Source: Sipunculus nudus
Lineage: Eukaryota > Annelida > Sipuncula > Golfingiida > Sipunculidae
Reading direction: 5' to 3'
Length of the DNA: 64,000 bases
Assembly: GCA_026874595.1 (NCBI GenBank)
Contig: CM049312.1
Location: 23,429,956 to 23,493,955 of the forward strand
Within the stretch, counting starts at the first letter, position 1. Each line of letters begins with the position of its first letter. The notes under the pieces are model-generated. The model was given only the letters and a program-made list of their open reading frames with translations. It did no database searches and was not told the origin of the DNA. Made by a program: the position numbers and the translations under genes. Shown here one piece after another: positions 49,901-61,980 of this stretch.

Positions 49901-50452
49901 CACAGGAATACGGACCTTGTAGTCTGCTTTTAAATACCTTTCTTCACGCTGATACACACCTTGTAGCCCGTGTAGACGTGATTTTAATCACGTTAATACA
50001 CACCTTGCAGCCCGCGTATACATACTTTTTATCACGCTTATACGCACGTACCTTGCAGCCCGCGTATACATGCTTTTCATCACGTTGTTTCACCCCTTAC
50101 AGCCGGCGTACACATGCTTTTCGTCACGTTTATACACACCTTTCAGCTCACGTACACACGCCTTTCATCAAGCTTTTACAAACCTTGCAGCCTGCGTACA
50201 TATGCCTTTCATCACGGTGATACACACCTTGCAGCCCGCGTACACATGCCTTTCAGCACGCTGAGACGCACCTTGCAGCCCGCGTATACATACCTTTCAT
50301 TACGCTAATAAACACCTTGCACCCCGCGTAATCATACCTTCCATCACGCTGATTCACACCTTGTAGCCAGTACACCTTTTCTATCACGTCGTTACACACC
50401 TTACAGCCCACATACTGCTGCCTTTCATCACGCTGAGACGCACCATGCTGTT
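46765..50452. repeat. First copy of a 3.7-kb tandem duplication (2.7-kb unique part plus 44-bp array)
   Basis: The sequence from 'tgcgtctgcgtaaggtttca' (46769) through to about 49465 is repeated at 50461-53048 with high similarity and the same order of landmarks. These include 'aaaacgcatacgcgtacga', 'aattcgcgaaaatggaaacc', 'accatctgtccatttttacg' and 'ggctaacgccagaagataa'. The copy ends in a minisatellite (49466-50452). It lies entirely in intron 1. No protein of recognisable type is encoded in the 2.7-kb part. Confidence 0.9.
49466..50452. repeat. 44-bp minisatellite, first array, about 22 units
   Basis: The unit is close to 'cacgctaatacgcaccttgc' followed by 'agcccgcgtacacatgcctt' and 'tcat'. 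Because 44 is not a multiple of three, the frame rotates with each unit. All three plus frames happen to stay open over long stretches, giving up to 182 codons at 49672-50220 with repeats such as FITLIRTLQPAYTC. I treat these as non-genic. Confidence 0.92.
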
Positions 50453-53400
50453 CTGGCCTTTGCGTCTACGTAAGGTTTCACGAAAACGCAGCATAATATT
50501 GTGTACACATGAGACTATGTGAGCATTACGTGTGCGATTTCATCGCAACATATGTCAGTATTGTTCAGCGTTCATCAGAGTCTCGCAAACAGAACGCAGA
50601 CGCATTGCAACTGTCTGTAGATCCGGCTTTAGATGATTAACTTAATGTAAATTAGGATTGGTTAGCGCTCATCTTTCGCAGGGCAGTTGGATATCTGCCG
50701 TAGATAATAGTTCTCATTGGCTTACATATATTATAAGTAGATAACATAAGATAAATAGAGATGTTAATTTAAGAGTCATGTGGTACATTCCGTTCTGTTT
50801 TCAGCTTACTAGGCATACTAAGAGTTACTCCTGCATATTAAGTAGTCTATCAATGGATATATAATCAGAAAAAAAAAGAATCATGAATGACAAATTTGTG
50901 TTATTTTGAGAGTTCCGACGGTAAGTTGAGTTGCTCTCCCTTCCCGTTCCTGTGATATCAATATTGATTCACTATCTCTCCCGCCTTGAACAAGTGCAAA
51001 CAAACTTTCCTTTGCAAATTGTGTCTCATTAGGCTCTCAGATAAAACATAATTCCTGGTGATTACAACGAGGATCCAGGTCCGTTATTTTCCTGCTTTTT
51101 GGCTTGTAAATTGCGACCGTTAATAAAACTCAACCGAAAGGGTAGTTATAGGGATCTTTAAGGTCAACTGGTAGTTCAGCAAGTGAAGCTTTTCTCAGAT
51201 AAGTCTATTTATAGAGGCGACATCTTATTAAAACCGGACGCATTATATTTTTAGGTGTGAAACCATTCATGCATGTGAAGCATTTTTTAATCTAAAACTA
51301 GCAATTGAAAACGCATACGCGTACGAATCGATGAGTAATTTCACATTTTGACGTAAAGTACGGGGCATTCCGCTGGCAGATAATCCTCAAACATCACACG
51401 GAATTGAATCCTAGCTTTAGGTTTAAAAGATTGAGATAAATGTCAAAAACCTCTCCTATGATGAACTTAAGTTTATGCTTGTCTTTCATAAACCACATAT
51501 ATTTTGAAATAACATTAAAGCTCTCCGTAGGTAATTATATCATTTTAAACCTGGTAATTCCACAGTCTTCATACCGTATACATGAGCTAACGTGCAGCTT
51601 CGTCGGCGTCTGTTTTAATACCTGAGTTGTATATTGGTCTTTTTTTAAGAGTAAAACGGTGGATAAAGAATGAACTTTAATACTTATCATGACTTTGAAA
51701 AATCAATAAATATATTTCTTAAAATGTTTAAGTATCGCTGACGACATAATAAATAAAAAATATATAATAATTAAAACAATCAAATCTTTAATATTATTTA
51801 TAAATAACAAACAGGAATTTTCTTTTTTATGTTTTTTAGATCCTTGTTGAATTTCCATATTGTTATTGTTTTTTTTTTGTGTCTTTTAAGTAATTGATAT
51901 GATAATGTATATACTTTGTGTCGGTTACTATATGGTGAATTCGCGAAAATGGAAACCGTGCGAAACATTGTAAACATGAAATCGCGAAAATGTAACCCTG
52001 TAAATATGAATCCTGCCTCAGTCGTTTATGTCTTGTATGAATAAACTGATATGTTATAACAGACGTAAAAAGCCGCGCACGTTTTAAAAGACCAGTAGTC
52101 CAGGTTTGGTTACAACTAGCTACAACCTAACTGCGTAAGGGGTCTTTTACGTTTCAAACTGCCATATATAAAGTACCCTACGCTAGGAAAGCCTCGGCTT
52201 TCATTAGCTGTACAAGACATTCATTCACTGTTGTATTGGTTCGTAACAAAAATCCTTTCCAAATCCTGAAATTGGTCGTAGCCAGGACCTGACGACACCG
52301 TCAGACAAATCGAATTAGACTCGTACCACGTCTGAACAACAGGACGTTGTTGTCAGTCTCGGACTGAATAATGTCGCCATGACCGGACTCAATGGTCCCT
52401 ATACATGTCTGCAGCATACCACGCCGGAAGTATTGATTATATAAAAAACTTCCGGTGTAAAATATTACAAAGCACTTCTTTTTTTTAATTTTGTTCAACA
52501 TACAGGCATACAAATACATATACATACACATACACATATACATATATGCATATTTATGTACATTATCTCTGCCCTGTTCTTTTTATTCGTCTTTATATAT
52601 AAAATCGACAAACCAAATGCCGTACATGCACGCGTAATTTAAGGCATTTGTTGTCATACCACCTAATGATATTCAGTACGTATCAGCTCCTGTCAACCAT
52701 CTGTCCATTTTTACGATAGGTTTGCCAGTTAAATCGAAACTAATGCAGTCTTCATGTTAGCAATTAATCAGCATGGTTGTTATCGTATAGCGGATTATTT
52801 CATTTTTTACAGCTTTGCCTTAATATGTATATTTTATGTTATTATGTATTATGAGTTGTCATGTAGGTCTTTTAGAATAATCTCACAAATGAAAAACTGG
52901 GGCTAACGCCAGAAGATAATCGTGATGGGCTAAAATCTGGTTGAAGTTGTTCTTTTAACATGGCTCTCGTCAGGATTATACTGTATAAAGTATTTCATCA
53001 CATCGGCTCGTTCGGCTTAACGTGTAGAGTTTGCTGTGGTATACTGTCCTTCATCAGCCCACTTCGCAGCCCGCGTAGACGTGAATTTTATCTCGTTAAT
53101 ACACATCTTGTAGCCCGCGTAGACGTGATTTTATTCAAGTTAATACGCACCTTGTAGCCTGCGTAGACGTGATTTACTCACGTTAATACACACCTTGAAG
53201 CCCGTGTACACGTGCCTTTAATCACGCTAAAATAGACCATGTGTCTCTTATCACGCTAATACATCCCTTGCAGCCCGTGTACACGTGTCTTTCTTCACGC
53301 TTATTCGCACCTTGCAGCGCGGGTACACGTGTCTCTTATCACGCTAATACATCCCTTGCAGCCCATGTACACGTGTCTTTTATCAAGCTCATACAACCCG

Positions 53401-54550
53401 TGCAGCCAGCGTACACACGCCTTCTATCGAGCTTTTACAAACCTTGCAGCCTGCGTACATATGCCTTTCATTACGCTAATACGCACCTTGCAACCCGCGT
53501 ACACATGCCTTTTATCACGCATACACACAACTTGCAGGCCGCGTAGACGTGATTTTAATCACGTTAATACACACCTTGCAGCCCGCGTATACATACCTTT
53601 CATCACGCTTATACGCACGTACCTTGCAGCCCGCGTTTACATACTTTTCATCACGTTGTTTCACCCCTTACAGCCCGCGTACACATGCCATTCGTCACGC
53701 TTATACACACCTTGCAGCCCACGTACACACGCCTTTCATCAAGCTTTTACAAACCTTGCAGCCTGCGTACACATGCCTTTCATCACGGTGATACGCACCT
53801 TGCAGCCCGCTAACACATGCCTTTCAGCACGCTGATTCACACCTTGTAGCCCGCGTACATGTTTTCCATCACGTCGTTTACACACCTTACAGCCCACACC
53901 TTTCATCACGTCAATATACACATCGTGCAGCTCGCGTACACATGCCTTTAATCACGCTTATACGCACATTGCAGCCTGTAAACACATGCGTTTCCTTACG
54001 CTTATCTGAACTTTGCAGCCTGCGTACACATGCCTTTCATTACGCTTATACGCAAATTGCAGCCCGTATACACGCCTTTCTTTACGCGTATATATAAACG
54101 TAACAAATGGTATGTGTACACGGGCTGCAATATGCGTATAATTGTGCAAGCACCTTGCAACCCGCGTATACGTGCTATTCATCATTTTAATAAACATTTA
54201 TGCAGCCTGAGTACACGTATCATTCATCACGTTAATACAAATTGTGCAGCCTCAATAAACACACCTTTTCGGCACGCATACTTTTAAATTCCTCACGTTA
54301 ATATAAATTTTCAGCCCGAGTACACGAACCATTCATCATGCTAATGCATGCACACCGTAGAGCACGCGTACATGTGCCTTCAACCATGCCAATATATACA
54401 TGTGTCTTTCATCACGCCTTTCCACACGTCATTACGTACCATGAAGCCCGCGAATACTTGCCGTTCATCACGCTATGACGTACCATGCACCCGCGTATGA
54501 TCAATTTCCTTTCATGACGTCATCACGCACCATACTCTCGCGTGGTAAAA
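50453..54550. repeat. Second copy of the tandem duplication (2.6-kb unique part plus longer 44-bp array)
   Basis: Matches 46765-50452 in order and orientation. Differences are mostly substitutions and small deletions, for example loss of about 50 bp around 51130. The terminal array (53049-54550) is about half as long again as in the first copy and its last third is more degenerate. Confidence 0.9.
53049..54550. repeat. 44-bp minisatellite, second array, about 34 units
   Basis: Same unit as at 49466-50452. Units beyond about 53960 are more diverged. A short segment at 54110-54135 reads 'tgtgtacacgggctgcaata', the unit in opposite orientation, so a small inversion or fold-back lies within the array. 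Confidence 0.9.
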
Positions 54551-54814
54551 ACTTTATCACGAGGCTGCATAGTCTAAAATTGTCAAATATAAAGTAGTGA
54601 CCGTAATAACAACATCAGGGGACTTTAACCTCTTGGTCTAGTGATCTCTTCAGACTCAAACTATGTCACCCGTCCCTTAGAAACGGGACACTGTTGTTGG
54701 CGTACAAATGTTCAGCTTTAACAGTCTATATCGTTGTTGTTGTTTAATTTATTTCCTACGTCAAAGGAAGATCAAAATACAACATGTCAGTACAGAAGAA
54801 ATACAAGATTATTA

Positions 54815-55200
54815 TCCCCTCGCAACTTAGGGGGGGGGGGGTATAGTAACGCCTCCGTTCGTCCGTGCGTGCGTCCGTCTGTCCGGCCGGAATTGGCTTG
54901 TGGACCCATTTTAAGCTAAACCGTTTGACCGAAACCTTTCATCTTGCACATATGGCTTTCCAGTCCACAGATAAAGTATCCTGTCGGTGTTGAGGTCACG
55001 GGATCAAAGGTCAAGGCCACAGGAACCACTTCTTGAAAAAGCTTGTGGACCCATTTTAAGCAAACCGTTTGTCCAAAGCCTTTCATCTTGCTCATATGGA
55101 TTACCCGCCAAAAGATGAAGAGCCCTATCAATTTTGAGGTCACGGGGTCAAAGATCAAGGCCACAGGACAAACTTCTTGAAAAACCTTTTTTTCTACCTT
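54815..55200 (+). repeat. Dispersed repeat, copy 2 (TCCGTTCGTC / GGTCAAAGGTCA type)
   Basis: Same motif order as 24780-25200: 'cccctcgcaactta', a run of 13 G, 'gcctccgttcgtccgtgcgt', 'tggcttgtggacccatttta', then two 'gaggtcacgggrtcaaag' blocks each followed by 'atcaaggccacagga' or 'gtcaaggccacagga'. It inserted in intron 1 just after the second 44-bp array. Confidence 0.7.
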
Positions 55201-55984
55201 TCCTCTGGTACATGTTTATTTACGGCACAAATGTCTGGTGCGTTCGTTGATACTCAGCTTAGCGAAACATCTGAGAGAGATTCTGAAATTACAATAAACT
55301 AGCCGCGCAGGTGCAAGTACCGGTATAGAATACACATGTAGCTTTACTGGTTGCATTAAGGAAATGGAAACCGCCACCTCATGATCTTGCTAAAATTTGT
55401 TCTCAGGTGTTCTTGGTTCATTTTTACACCTGTAATAAAATGGTTACACGGAGCAACAGTAATGACAATAGAAAGAGGGAAACCGCCAACATCCAGATAC
55501 GGATAAAGATGGGAAGTCCGAAAATCCATAACTGATACTGGTCTGTGTGGGGTGTGCGTGAGCGTGTGGCACTGTATCGTTACCACGCATCTCCTCTTCC
55601 ACTACTCCTCGGAAATGGCCTTTTTGTGACCTTGAACAGTCGTAAACAATGACAAGTGTCTCATGAGAATGGTCATTTTCCATATTTTCCATAATTCCTG
55701 AGAAAGATGACAGCACAGCGCCATCTGTTAGAAACTGTGCCAGGTTACTCGGACCAACAGTGATCTAACCTCGTGGAAAATCCATCCCGTAGAAAGTGGC
55801 CGTGCAAAGTTGGCGGACCGGCCCACCTGGACACCGAGAAGTTTTTCAGTTAGCGGATGGCATAAACAAAATGTTGATATTCTGTGTCAGCAGTGTGGAC
55901 ATTGATGTCAGTGCACTGATGGTGTTAAATTTGGACTGTTTTCACTTAAATTTCCAGGGCCTATTTCTCACCTCAGTCCTCCCC

Positions 55985-55987
<3 letters not shown>

Positions 55988-56026
<39 letters not shown>
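55988..56026. repeat. (GA)n microsatellite
   Basis: About 19 GA units in intron 1. Confidence 0.95.
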
Positions 56027-56028
<2 letters not shown>

Positions 56029-56259
56029 CAGGAATAAGTACAGGAATAGATATAGAAATAGGTTACATTGATTTACATATAATCAGATACACACATGGTT
56101 AAGATAAAACTAGTATATTCAGGAGAAAAATGTGTATAATTATGTGTATAACTGTGCATTTGTGTTATATAAGATATATTTGTTTGCTGTTCTGTACTGA
56201 CGCCTGCCATAGTGTTCAGGTGGAAGCTGTTTTACACATAATGTCAATATGCACGAGTT

Positions 56260-57530
56260 CTTCATTTAATACCAGATTAATCATTTAATGATACAAAATA
56301 TCCATGCAAATCGTTGCGTTTTATGACAGTTTTATGCTTTAACTGCTGCTACACATAATTCGCGGCGCCTCGTGACCCGCTCCAGGGCTGGCTGAGTGGT
56401 GCTTCCAGCTCGTGGTTTACAGGAATTTAAAGACCACCGCAGCCCGGCCGCACGCTGATGTCAGTTCATTGTGGGTGTTGTGAAAGATAATTATAGGTGG
56501 CAGTTTTAAGGGACACAGTACAATAGCAACCGCATTCCAGGAACTGTAATAGTAGTAATTTGATAGAGCGTCATAGAGTATGGACAGGTCACTAAGTGCG
56601 TTAAGTTCCGCGTGATTTACAGTAAACTTTCATAAGCGATAGCAGCTTTTATAGGGTTTGCTTCTCGTCTGCAAGCGCTCATGGTTGTGTTATTGATAAA
56701 ATTATAACAGGGCAAAATGTGTGGTATTGTTGCCGGTTAATTGCTGGTTAATTATATCTCTCAACTCTCACTCTTGCTGGAGAATGACAGAAAAAAAAAC
56801 AACAATTGCACTGCCGCTGTCCAAATGCATATATATATATATGGATTCCTATATCTTAAATGAAATCAACAAATACTGTATTGTAACTTATATATATAGT
56901 TTAATGATACAGAATATCCATGCAATTCGCTGCGTTTATGACAGTTTTATGTTTTAACTCCTGCTACACACACACACACACATATATTTACACGAAGCAA
57001 TGTGACAATTGTGTGACAGATCCTGAAATCTGTCTTTTATATACAAGTTATATATTATTTGTGATGTTTCACGGAATCAATATGACAGAGGAATTAAACA
57101 CAGTGCATTACGGGGCTAAATAGGATACCACAGAATATAGAATATACGTATATATCAGGTTATAATATAGATGTGTGGGTGGAAGACTCATGTGGCTGGA
57201 CTAATGGATGTGTATAACCGGTTGTAAATACAGATTTTAGGAAGGGAGACCCCATGCAGCCTGTTATACTAAATGCATGTTTATACTAGGTTTTGCTTTT
57301 GGGAGTTCCGGATGTTTTAACATTGATTATTGTGTACACCAGGGAGGGCGAATGATTTACTAACCGCATACTTTTCTACTTCTGAAATTTGTAATTATAA
57401 ACACAAGTATATGTTTATATAATTTGCAACAGTAAATATATGAATATATATATGTATATATATATATATCATCCGAGACATGGATTCCTATATCTTGAAT
57501 GAGATCAACAGTTCATGTATTGTAAAAGTG
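56260..57530. repeat. Region with diverged internal direct duplications
   Basis: 'tttaatgatacaaaatatcc' through 'ctgctgctacacata' at about 56283-56357 recurs at about 56901-56972 with few changes. 'ggattcctatatcttaaatg' at about 56842 recurs at about 57482. Both pairs are direct and lie about 620-640 bp apart, so a single unit of roughly 630 bp was probably duplicated and then altered. A GC-rich patch lies at 56360-56460. No exon is seen. Confidence 0.6.
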
Positions 57531-59222
57531 TTTACATTAAAAAAGAGGTATTCATCCAAAACATGTCCCCCATCCCTCCTGGAAAAAATGACCATGCATG
57601 ATCAGTGATGCTTGCTGTAAGTTGTCAGTAAGACACGCTATCAGTTAGGCACAAGTCATCACTTCAATGTTATCAATTCGTCGTCGTCAACCATCAGTTT
57701 GCATTCTCTCTCGCTATCCATAACATATTTTATTTTCTCCTTATATAGTTAATTAATACTAATAACTGAGCGTCATCTCTTTTTGCATTTCCTGTTTATC
57801 GGCATTTGAGTCTAGACTTTTAAATACATTACATTGCAGTTATACCTTTCTTGAACGCTGTAGTACTTTTCATCTATGTTTTTAATCAAACGTCGTTCAT
57901 ATATTTTGCAACTTTGCTTGCATAGTGTTCACCACGTCACTCTAATATATACTCGATTTTAGCTGTGCTTACATTAGTTGTGCTTAAGTTAAAATCTTTA
58001 GATTGTATGACGTCATTTTAGTTTAATGGTCCTACAGGACATTATTTTGCTGTATTATATTTTTATTATTACATGGTGCTCATGTAAATAGATCTTTATT
58101 ATGATAAAGGATACCCTGTAAGATATTGTAATAAATTAACAAATAAAGCCAGTGTATAAGAACTGTATTGTACAGAACACGTTCAAACCATAGCAGCTTT
58201 TAAGAAAGTAATGGCCCTTGCTGTTTATCGAACTCGTGTCATCAGGTACATCAGCCACAACTGGCCCGGGAATGTTTGAACTATTCTTTCCGTTTCATAG
58301 TATTAACGCTTCATTACATGTTTATTGAACGTCTTCAGTGCCTTTTGTATCCTCTGCATTTTTCTCTCATTCGCCACTCTGATTAACCACAGCTGCTACC
58401 GCAGTTTGTTTTTGTTATTTTACACTCAAGTGCGTCTTTAATGCCCGTTCAGACTTTCAGAATTGCTTGCCTCTCAGAAATCAACTATGGAACAACAGTT
58501 AATGCATGCAGAATCCAATATATCATTGTCTTAATATCCGTATAGGAACACAAACACACCTTAACACGAGATGGGGGGGGGGGCAGGGAGAGAGACAGAC
58601 AGACATTAAACCTTCACCGCCCATGACGATGTATGATCTAGATATCATCTTGTGTTAACATTAGCTCAGGCAGATAATCTGCATTAGCTCTGTCTTTGAA
58701 GACTGTTTGATCTTTTCACAGTGTAAATAATAGAATTTATTCTGAAGAACATAAAAGCTGTCGAGGAACTGGAAGAAAATCTTTTTTAAGTTTGACCATT
58801 AACTTATTCCATATCTATTTTTTTATCAGTGGCACATTTTACAAAAAAAAATCTGAGAACATTTGCGAAAACAATGTCGTAATAAAAGCTTCACTGAATG
58901 TATTGCATGTTATAAAATACAATCACGAAACAGCAATGAATTTTGTACATATAGGCTTTCCTATTTTCTATTTTTGCTTAAGCGTTTGAGCGAGAAAAAG
59001 AAGATTACAGATCTAAATGAAATTATAAGGTCCAGATTAAAGGATATGCTGTATACATTTTTTATTATCTTTTTGTTAAATTACACAGTAAGGTTAAAAC
59101 ATGTAACCAGAATATTGATCACTCCCTTTTATCATCCAACTGACTGCGGGTCGTGGTATATATAGTGTATACCTAAACTTTCATATATTTGTAGTTGAAT
59201 ATCTATTCATGATTATTTACAG

Positions 59223-59400
59223 GCTGAACCATTACCTGCATGGCTTGAACCCATTGGGTTATCACGTGGTCAACGTGCTGCTACACGTGCTGGTCACGTG
59301 CTTATTCACTCACGTGTGTGTGACACGAATCTTCAAGAATGCTTTCCAGGCCACAGTTTCCGGCGGGATATTTGCTGTACATTCAGTGCACACGGAGGCG
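59223..59400 (+). CDS. TMTC1: TMTC1-like protein, second coding exon
   Basis: The acceptor 'tgattatttacag' precedes base 59223. The first base G completes the Arg codon of exon 1, and 59 codons follow to a donor (gtgagt) at 59401 in phase 0. The exon begins 'LNHYLHGLNPLGYHVVNVLL' in continuity with 'RPLTVLTFR', as in TMTC proteins. It contains the second membrane helix (about residues 138-156 of the joined protein), a short loop with Phe-Lys-Asn, and 'GGIFAVHSVHTEA'. The family motif here is normally His-Pro-x-His-Thr-Glu-Ala, and this copy has Ser (tca) for Pro (cca). The next exon should start with the 'GIVGRAD' region and was not found before the window ends, so the gene is truncated by the window. 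The first 184 residues are covered. Confidence 0.93.
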
Positions 59401-59675
59401 GTGAGTAATCGCATCTTCATAATATCCACTCTGTGGTTACGCTTTCACAGACGTTGATTCAGCGAGCCGCTCGGCCGTCTATTTCATGAACAAAAATTTA
59501 CAAGCTTGCAAGTGTTCGGGCCGAAATCACTACTGACAATCACATTCAATACACTCTTCCCCACGCCGTATGAACAAGCACACATGTACACGAAACAGGA
59601 CATACTGATATGGCTATATTTGATTGGTTAGATTCTCAATGCTTTCCCCGAAATGCAAAATGTTGGATCGAATCA

Positions 59676-59738
59676 CATCCTGGTACCTGGGCGTCTTCTA
59701 CATTTACATAATGTAGATGTCGCCCGGGTACCAGGATG
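59676..59738. repeat. Strong hairpin (29-bp arms, 5-bp loop)
   Basis: The left arm starts 'catcctggtacctgggcgtc' and the right arm reads in reverse complement 'catcctggtacccgggcgac', continuing as '-tctacatt' in both. There are about four mismatches in 29 bp and a 5-base loop. Weaker pairing ('atgttggatcg' with 'cgaaacatt') extends the stem outward. It may be a short fold-back transposon remnant or a structured RNA in the TMTC1-like pre-mRNA. It lies 276 bases downstream of the exon 2 donor. Confidence 0.8.
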
Positions 59739-61239
59739 ATCGAAACATTGCACCAGACGTCCGTGTGTACAACAAGTGAACGCGTATCATATAGTTAGTT
59801 CAATCGCTTTGTTAATTATTATTTATAAAAAAGACGGCAGAACGGCTCGCGGAATCAAGATCCATGAAAGCGCAGTACTTGTTAATATGATGTTGTCTCG
59901 TCCAAAGACGCTTTAATCCGATTTGCTCTGCTTGTCCACATCAACGTCTTGAGAAAGACCCGTATGATAAGGCATTAAAAAGGTCCCAAATAAAAGAATC
60001 CTTTGGAATCCTATAAGTGACTTTTTCTGCGATGACAAAATATGACACATTTCTCGTAGTTATCGTTTGGTTAATCTATGACACTTCCGGATGATTCTTG
60101 CACCGGTGTAATGCTCAGTTGCCCTTCACATCCACGATTTCACTGAGAGTCCTGATGTTTACATAGAAAGGAAGTTGCCATTTTGAAATGCTCCACCACT
60201 TCCCATAGTCCTTCTCAAGGTGCACTAGACTGGGACAAAGCTGATGCATATGTACAAAGCGGGCTTAATAGGTGATATATAGCGGGATACCATGCAGTCT
60301 ATCAATGTCCGTTCACAACAAGTTTATTAAAGTTTGTGATGTTTGAATCACAGCGGGCTTACATGATAGTTAGGACATTTTTTTTAATTAATATATTAAT
60401 GTCCGAATATGTTAATGTTGTCAGAAGGAATCATTTCCTACCAGAGACACGAACGGATGTATCTTGGTGTGTATAATTAGAATTTTTATTGCTATTTTAC
60501 CTAACCACTACATTTTATTATATAAACAGGTCATAAAGGTAAATTTGTGAATCATTCTAAACAATTTTTTATCACAATATCTTAAATAACAATGTGTATC
60601 ACCTAAATTTAATTAAACCTTACAGTGGAACTCGGTGTTTTTTAAGTAAATGACCGTAAAATTTATGATGTATCTATTATTATACCAGATAATAATTAAT
60701 TCGTACCACTTTGAATCAAAGGTAAAACATTTTCGACGATTTATTAAAACATGGAGATTTCAATTTAAAAAAAAAAACAAAATATTGTAGCACTAGACGG
60801 TTATCGACTATGTTTTATTTACCAATAGCAAAAATAGATGCCACCGTGAAAGATATTCATTTTGAATCCTGGGTTTGGCGTCTAATGCCTTCCTTCTGGA
60901 TTACCATTTGTTGTATGGCCTCGCATGGAAATGAAAAATCTTGGATACTCGCCTGGTGACCTTACAGAACAAGAGAGAGATTTGAAGCACACAAAACAAA
61001 GCGGCTCAGTGACGCATACCGGCACTCTGTGTGGTGTTTATACGCCTCAACAACAAAAAGGATTCAGCCCTGCCCGGCTTGTATGTTTTCTTTGTGAGCC
61101 TGCCCATGTAAGGCTCCGTGTCCAACTGATGAATAACTCCCCATCTGTGTATTAACTGTCCGATTGAGCGGGTGAATACCAGGGACGCTTGGTGGAACTT
61201 TAAACAGAATCTCTTCTTTTACAGACTTTGATGTGGAAG

Positions 61240-61340
61240 CCAAAATAAATGTAGTCGCTCGCTACATTTACTTCACCCTCACTCTGGCACCACCTTGCCG
61301 AGACCGGTATAGATCTACCGTCATACTGGCCGGTCTGTCA
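61240..61340. repeat. Two small inverted repeats
   Basis: 'aataaatgtag' pairs with 'ctacatttact' across a 7-base loop near 61242-61272. 'gagaccggtat' pairs imperfectly with 'atactggccggtct' near 61300-61336. Their closeness suggests a degraded fold-back element. Confidence 0.5.
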
Positions 61341-61799
61341 CTTATGCGTCATTAAGCTTCTTTTCAGGATAAAGATGTTATCACTAAAAAGTAATCTTAT
61401 TTGGTTATCTTAGTTACAGTGACAGTTCCGATTGGTTAAAATTACCAATTAATAATTGTCTCTCTATACCGGAAACATATATAGTAGACCTAAGTGGCTT
61501 AAGGCATTTTTATTTAGAATAGTGTTCTCATATTTTTTACATTCTTTAAATTGGGTAGCCGCCTCCATTTTTATGCCATCTAATCCATTTCTTAATCTAA
61601 GTATGTACATCTGTTGTAGTTCCATTTTGCTTTGGGACTACATGACAGGGCGGTAGCAGTCGCCTCATATCATATAATTTTATATCCTGGTGTCCCCTTG
61701 CCCGGTGTCTACCGCATCTGCGGTTCCTTGATGTGTATTCAGCCCGATTTTTTTTGTCACAGCACCGAGGGTCCCCCCCCCCCACCAAAACACACTCGT

Positions 61800-61980
61800 A
61801 TGTGAGTGATACATGGCTGTGGGGTACAGTCTACCCTTAAAGTCTGCAGACCTGGATGGGAGCCGACCGTGAAAATCTCACCGCTCCTCGGCTGAGATTT
61901 CAACTCACGATCTCCCGCCCTTCAAAGTAGTGGCACAACCCCATGACCACAGAAGACGGTTAATATTCTGATCTTAACAT
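61800..61980 (-). mobile_element. tRNA-like SINE fragment, minus strand
   Basis: On the minus strand, 'gtggtcatggggttgtgcca' (61930-61950) resembles an A-box region and 'agttgaaatct' (61895-61905) fits the B-box pattern GGTTCGANNCC at about 8 of 11 positions. A plus-strand poly-C run at 61774-61783 lies just beyond the distal end. It is a different sequence family from the SINE at 25255-25420. Confidence 0.5.

Larger units (their letters stand above)
42691..59222 (+). other. Intron 1 of the TMTC1-like gene, 16.5 kb, repeat-rich
   Basis: A phase-2 intron with donor 'cag|gtaagc' and acceptor 'atttacag|g'. Splicing gives AG+G = Arg followed by Leu-Asn, as expected for the family. The intron holds hexamer repeats, minisatellites, a MITE, a 3.7-kb tandem duplication and dispersed repeats listed separately. 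The stretches not listed (for example 42700-43490, 45820-46570 and 57530-59220) show no exon or RNA gene that I can support. Confidence 0.85.

Noticed and set aside
49672-50220. 182-codon plus-strand open frame with repeated peptides
   Set aside because: It lies wholly in the 44-bp minisatellite. The unit is not a multiple of three, all frames are open, and the second array gives the same kind of frames with different boundaries.
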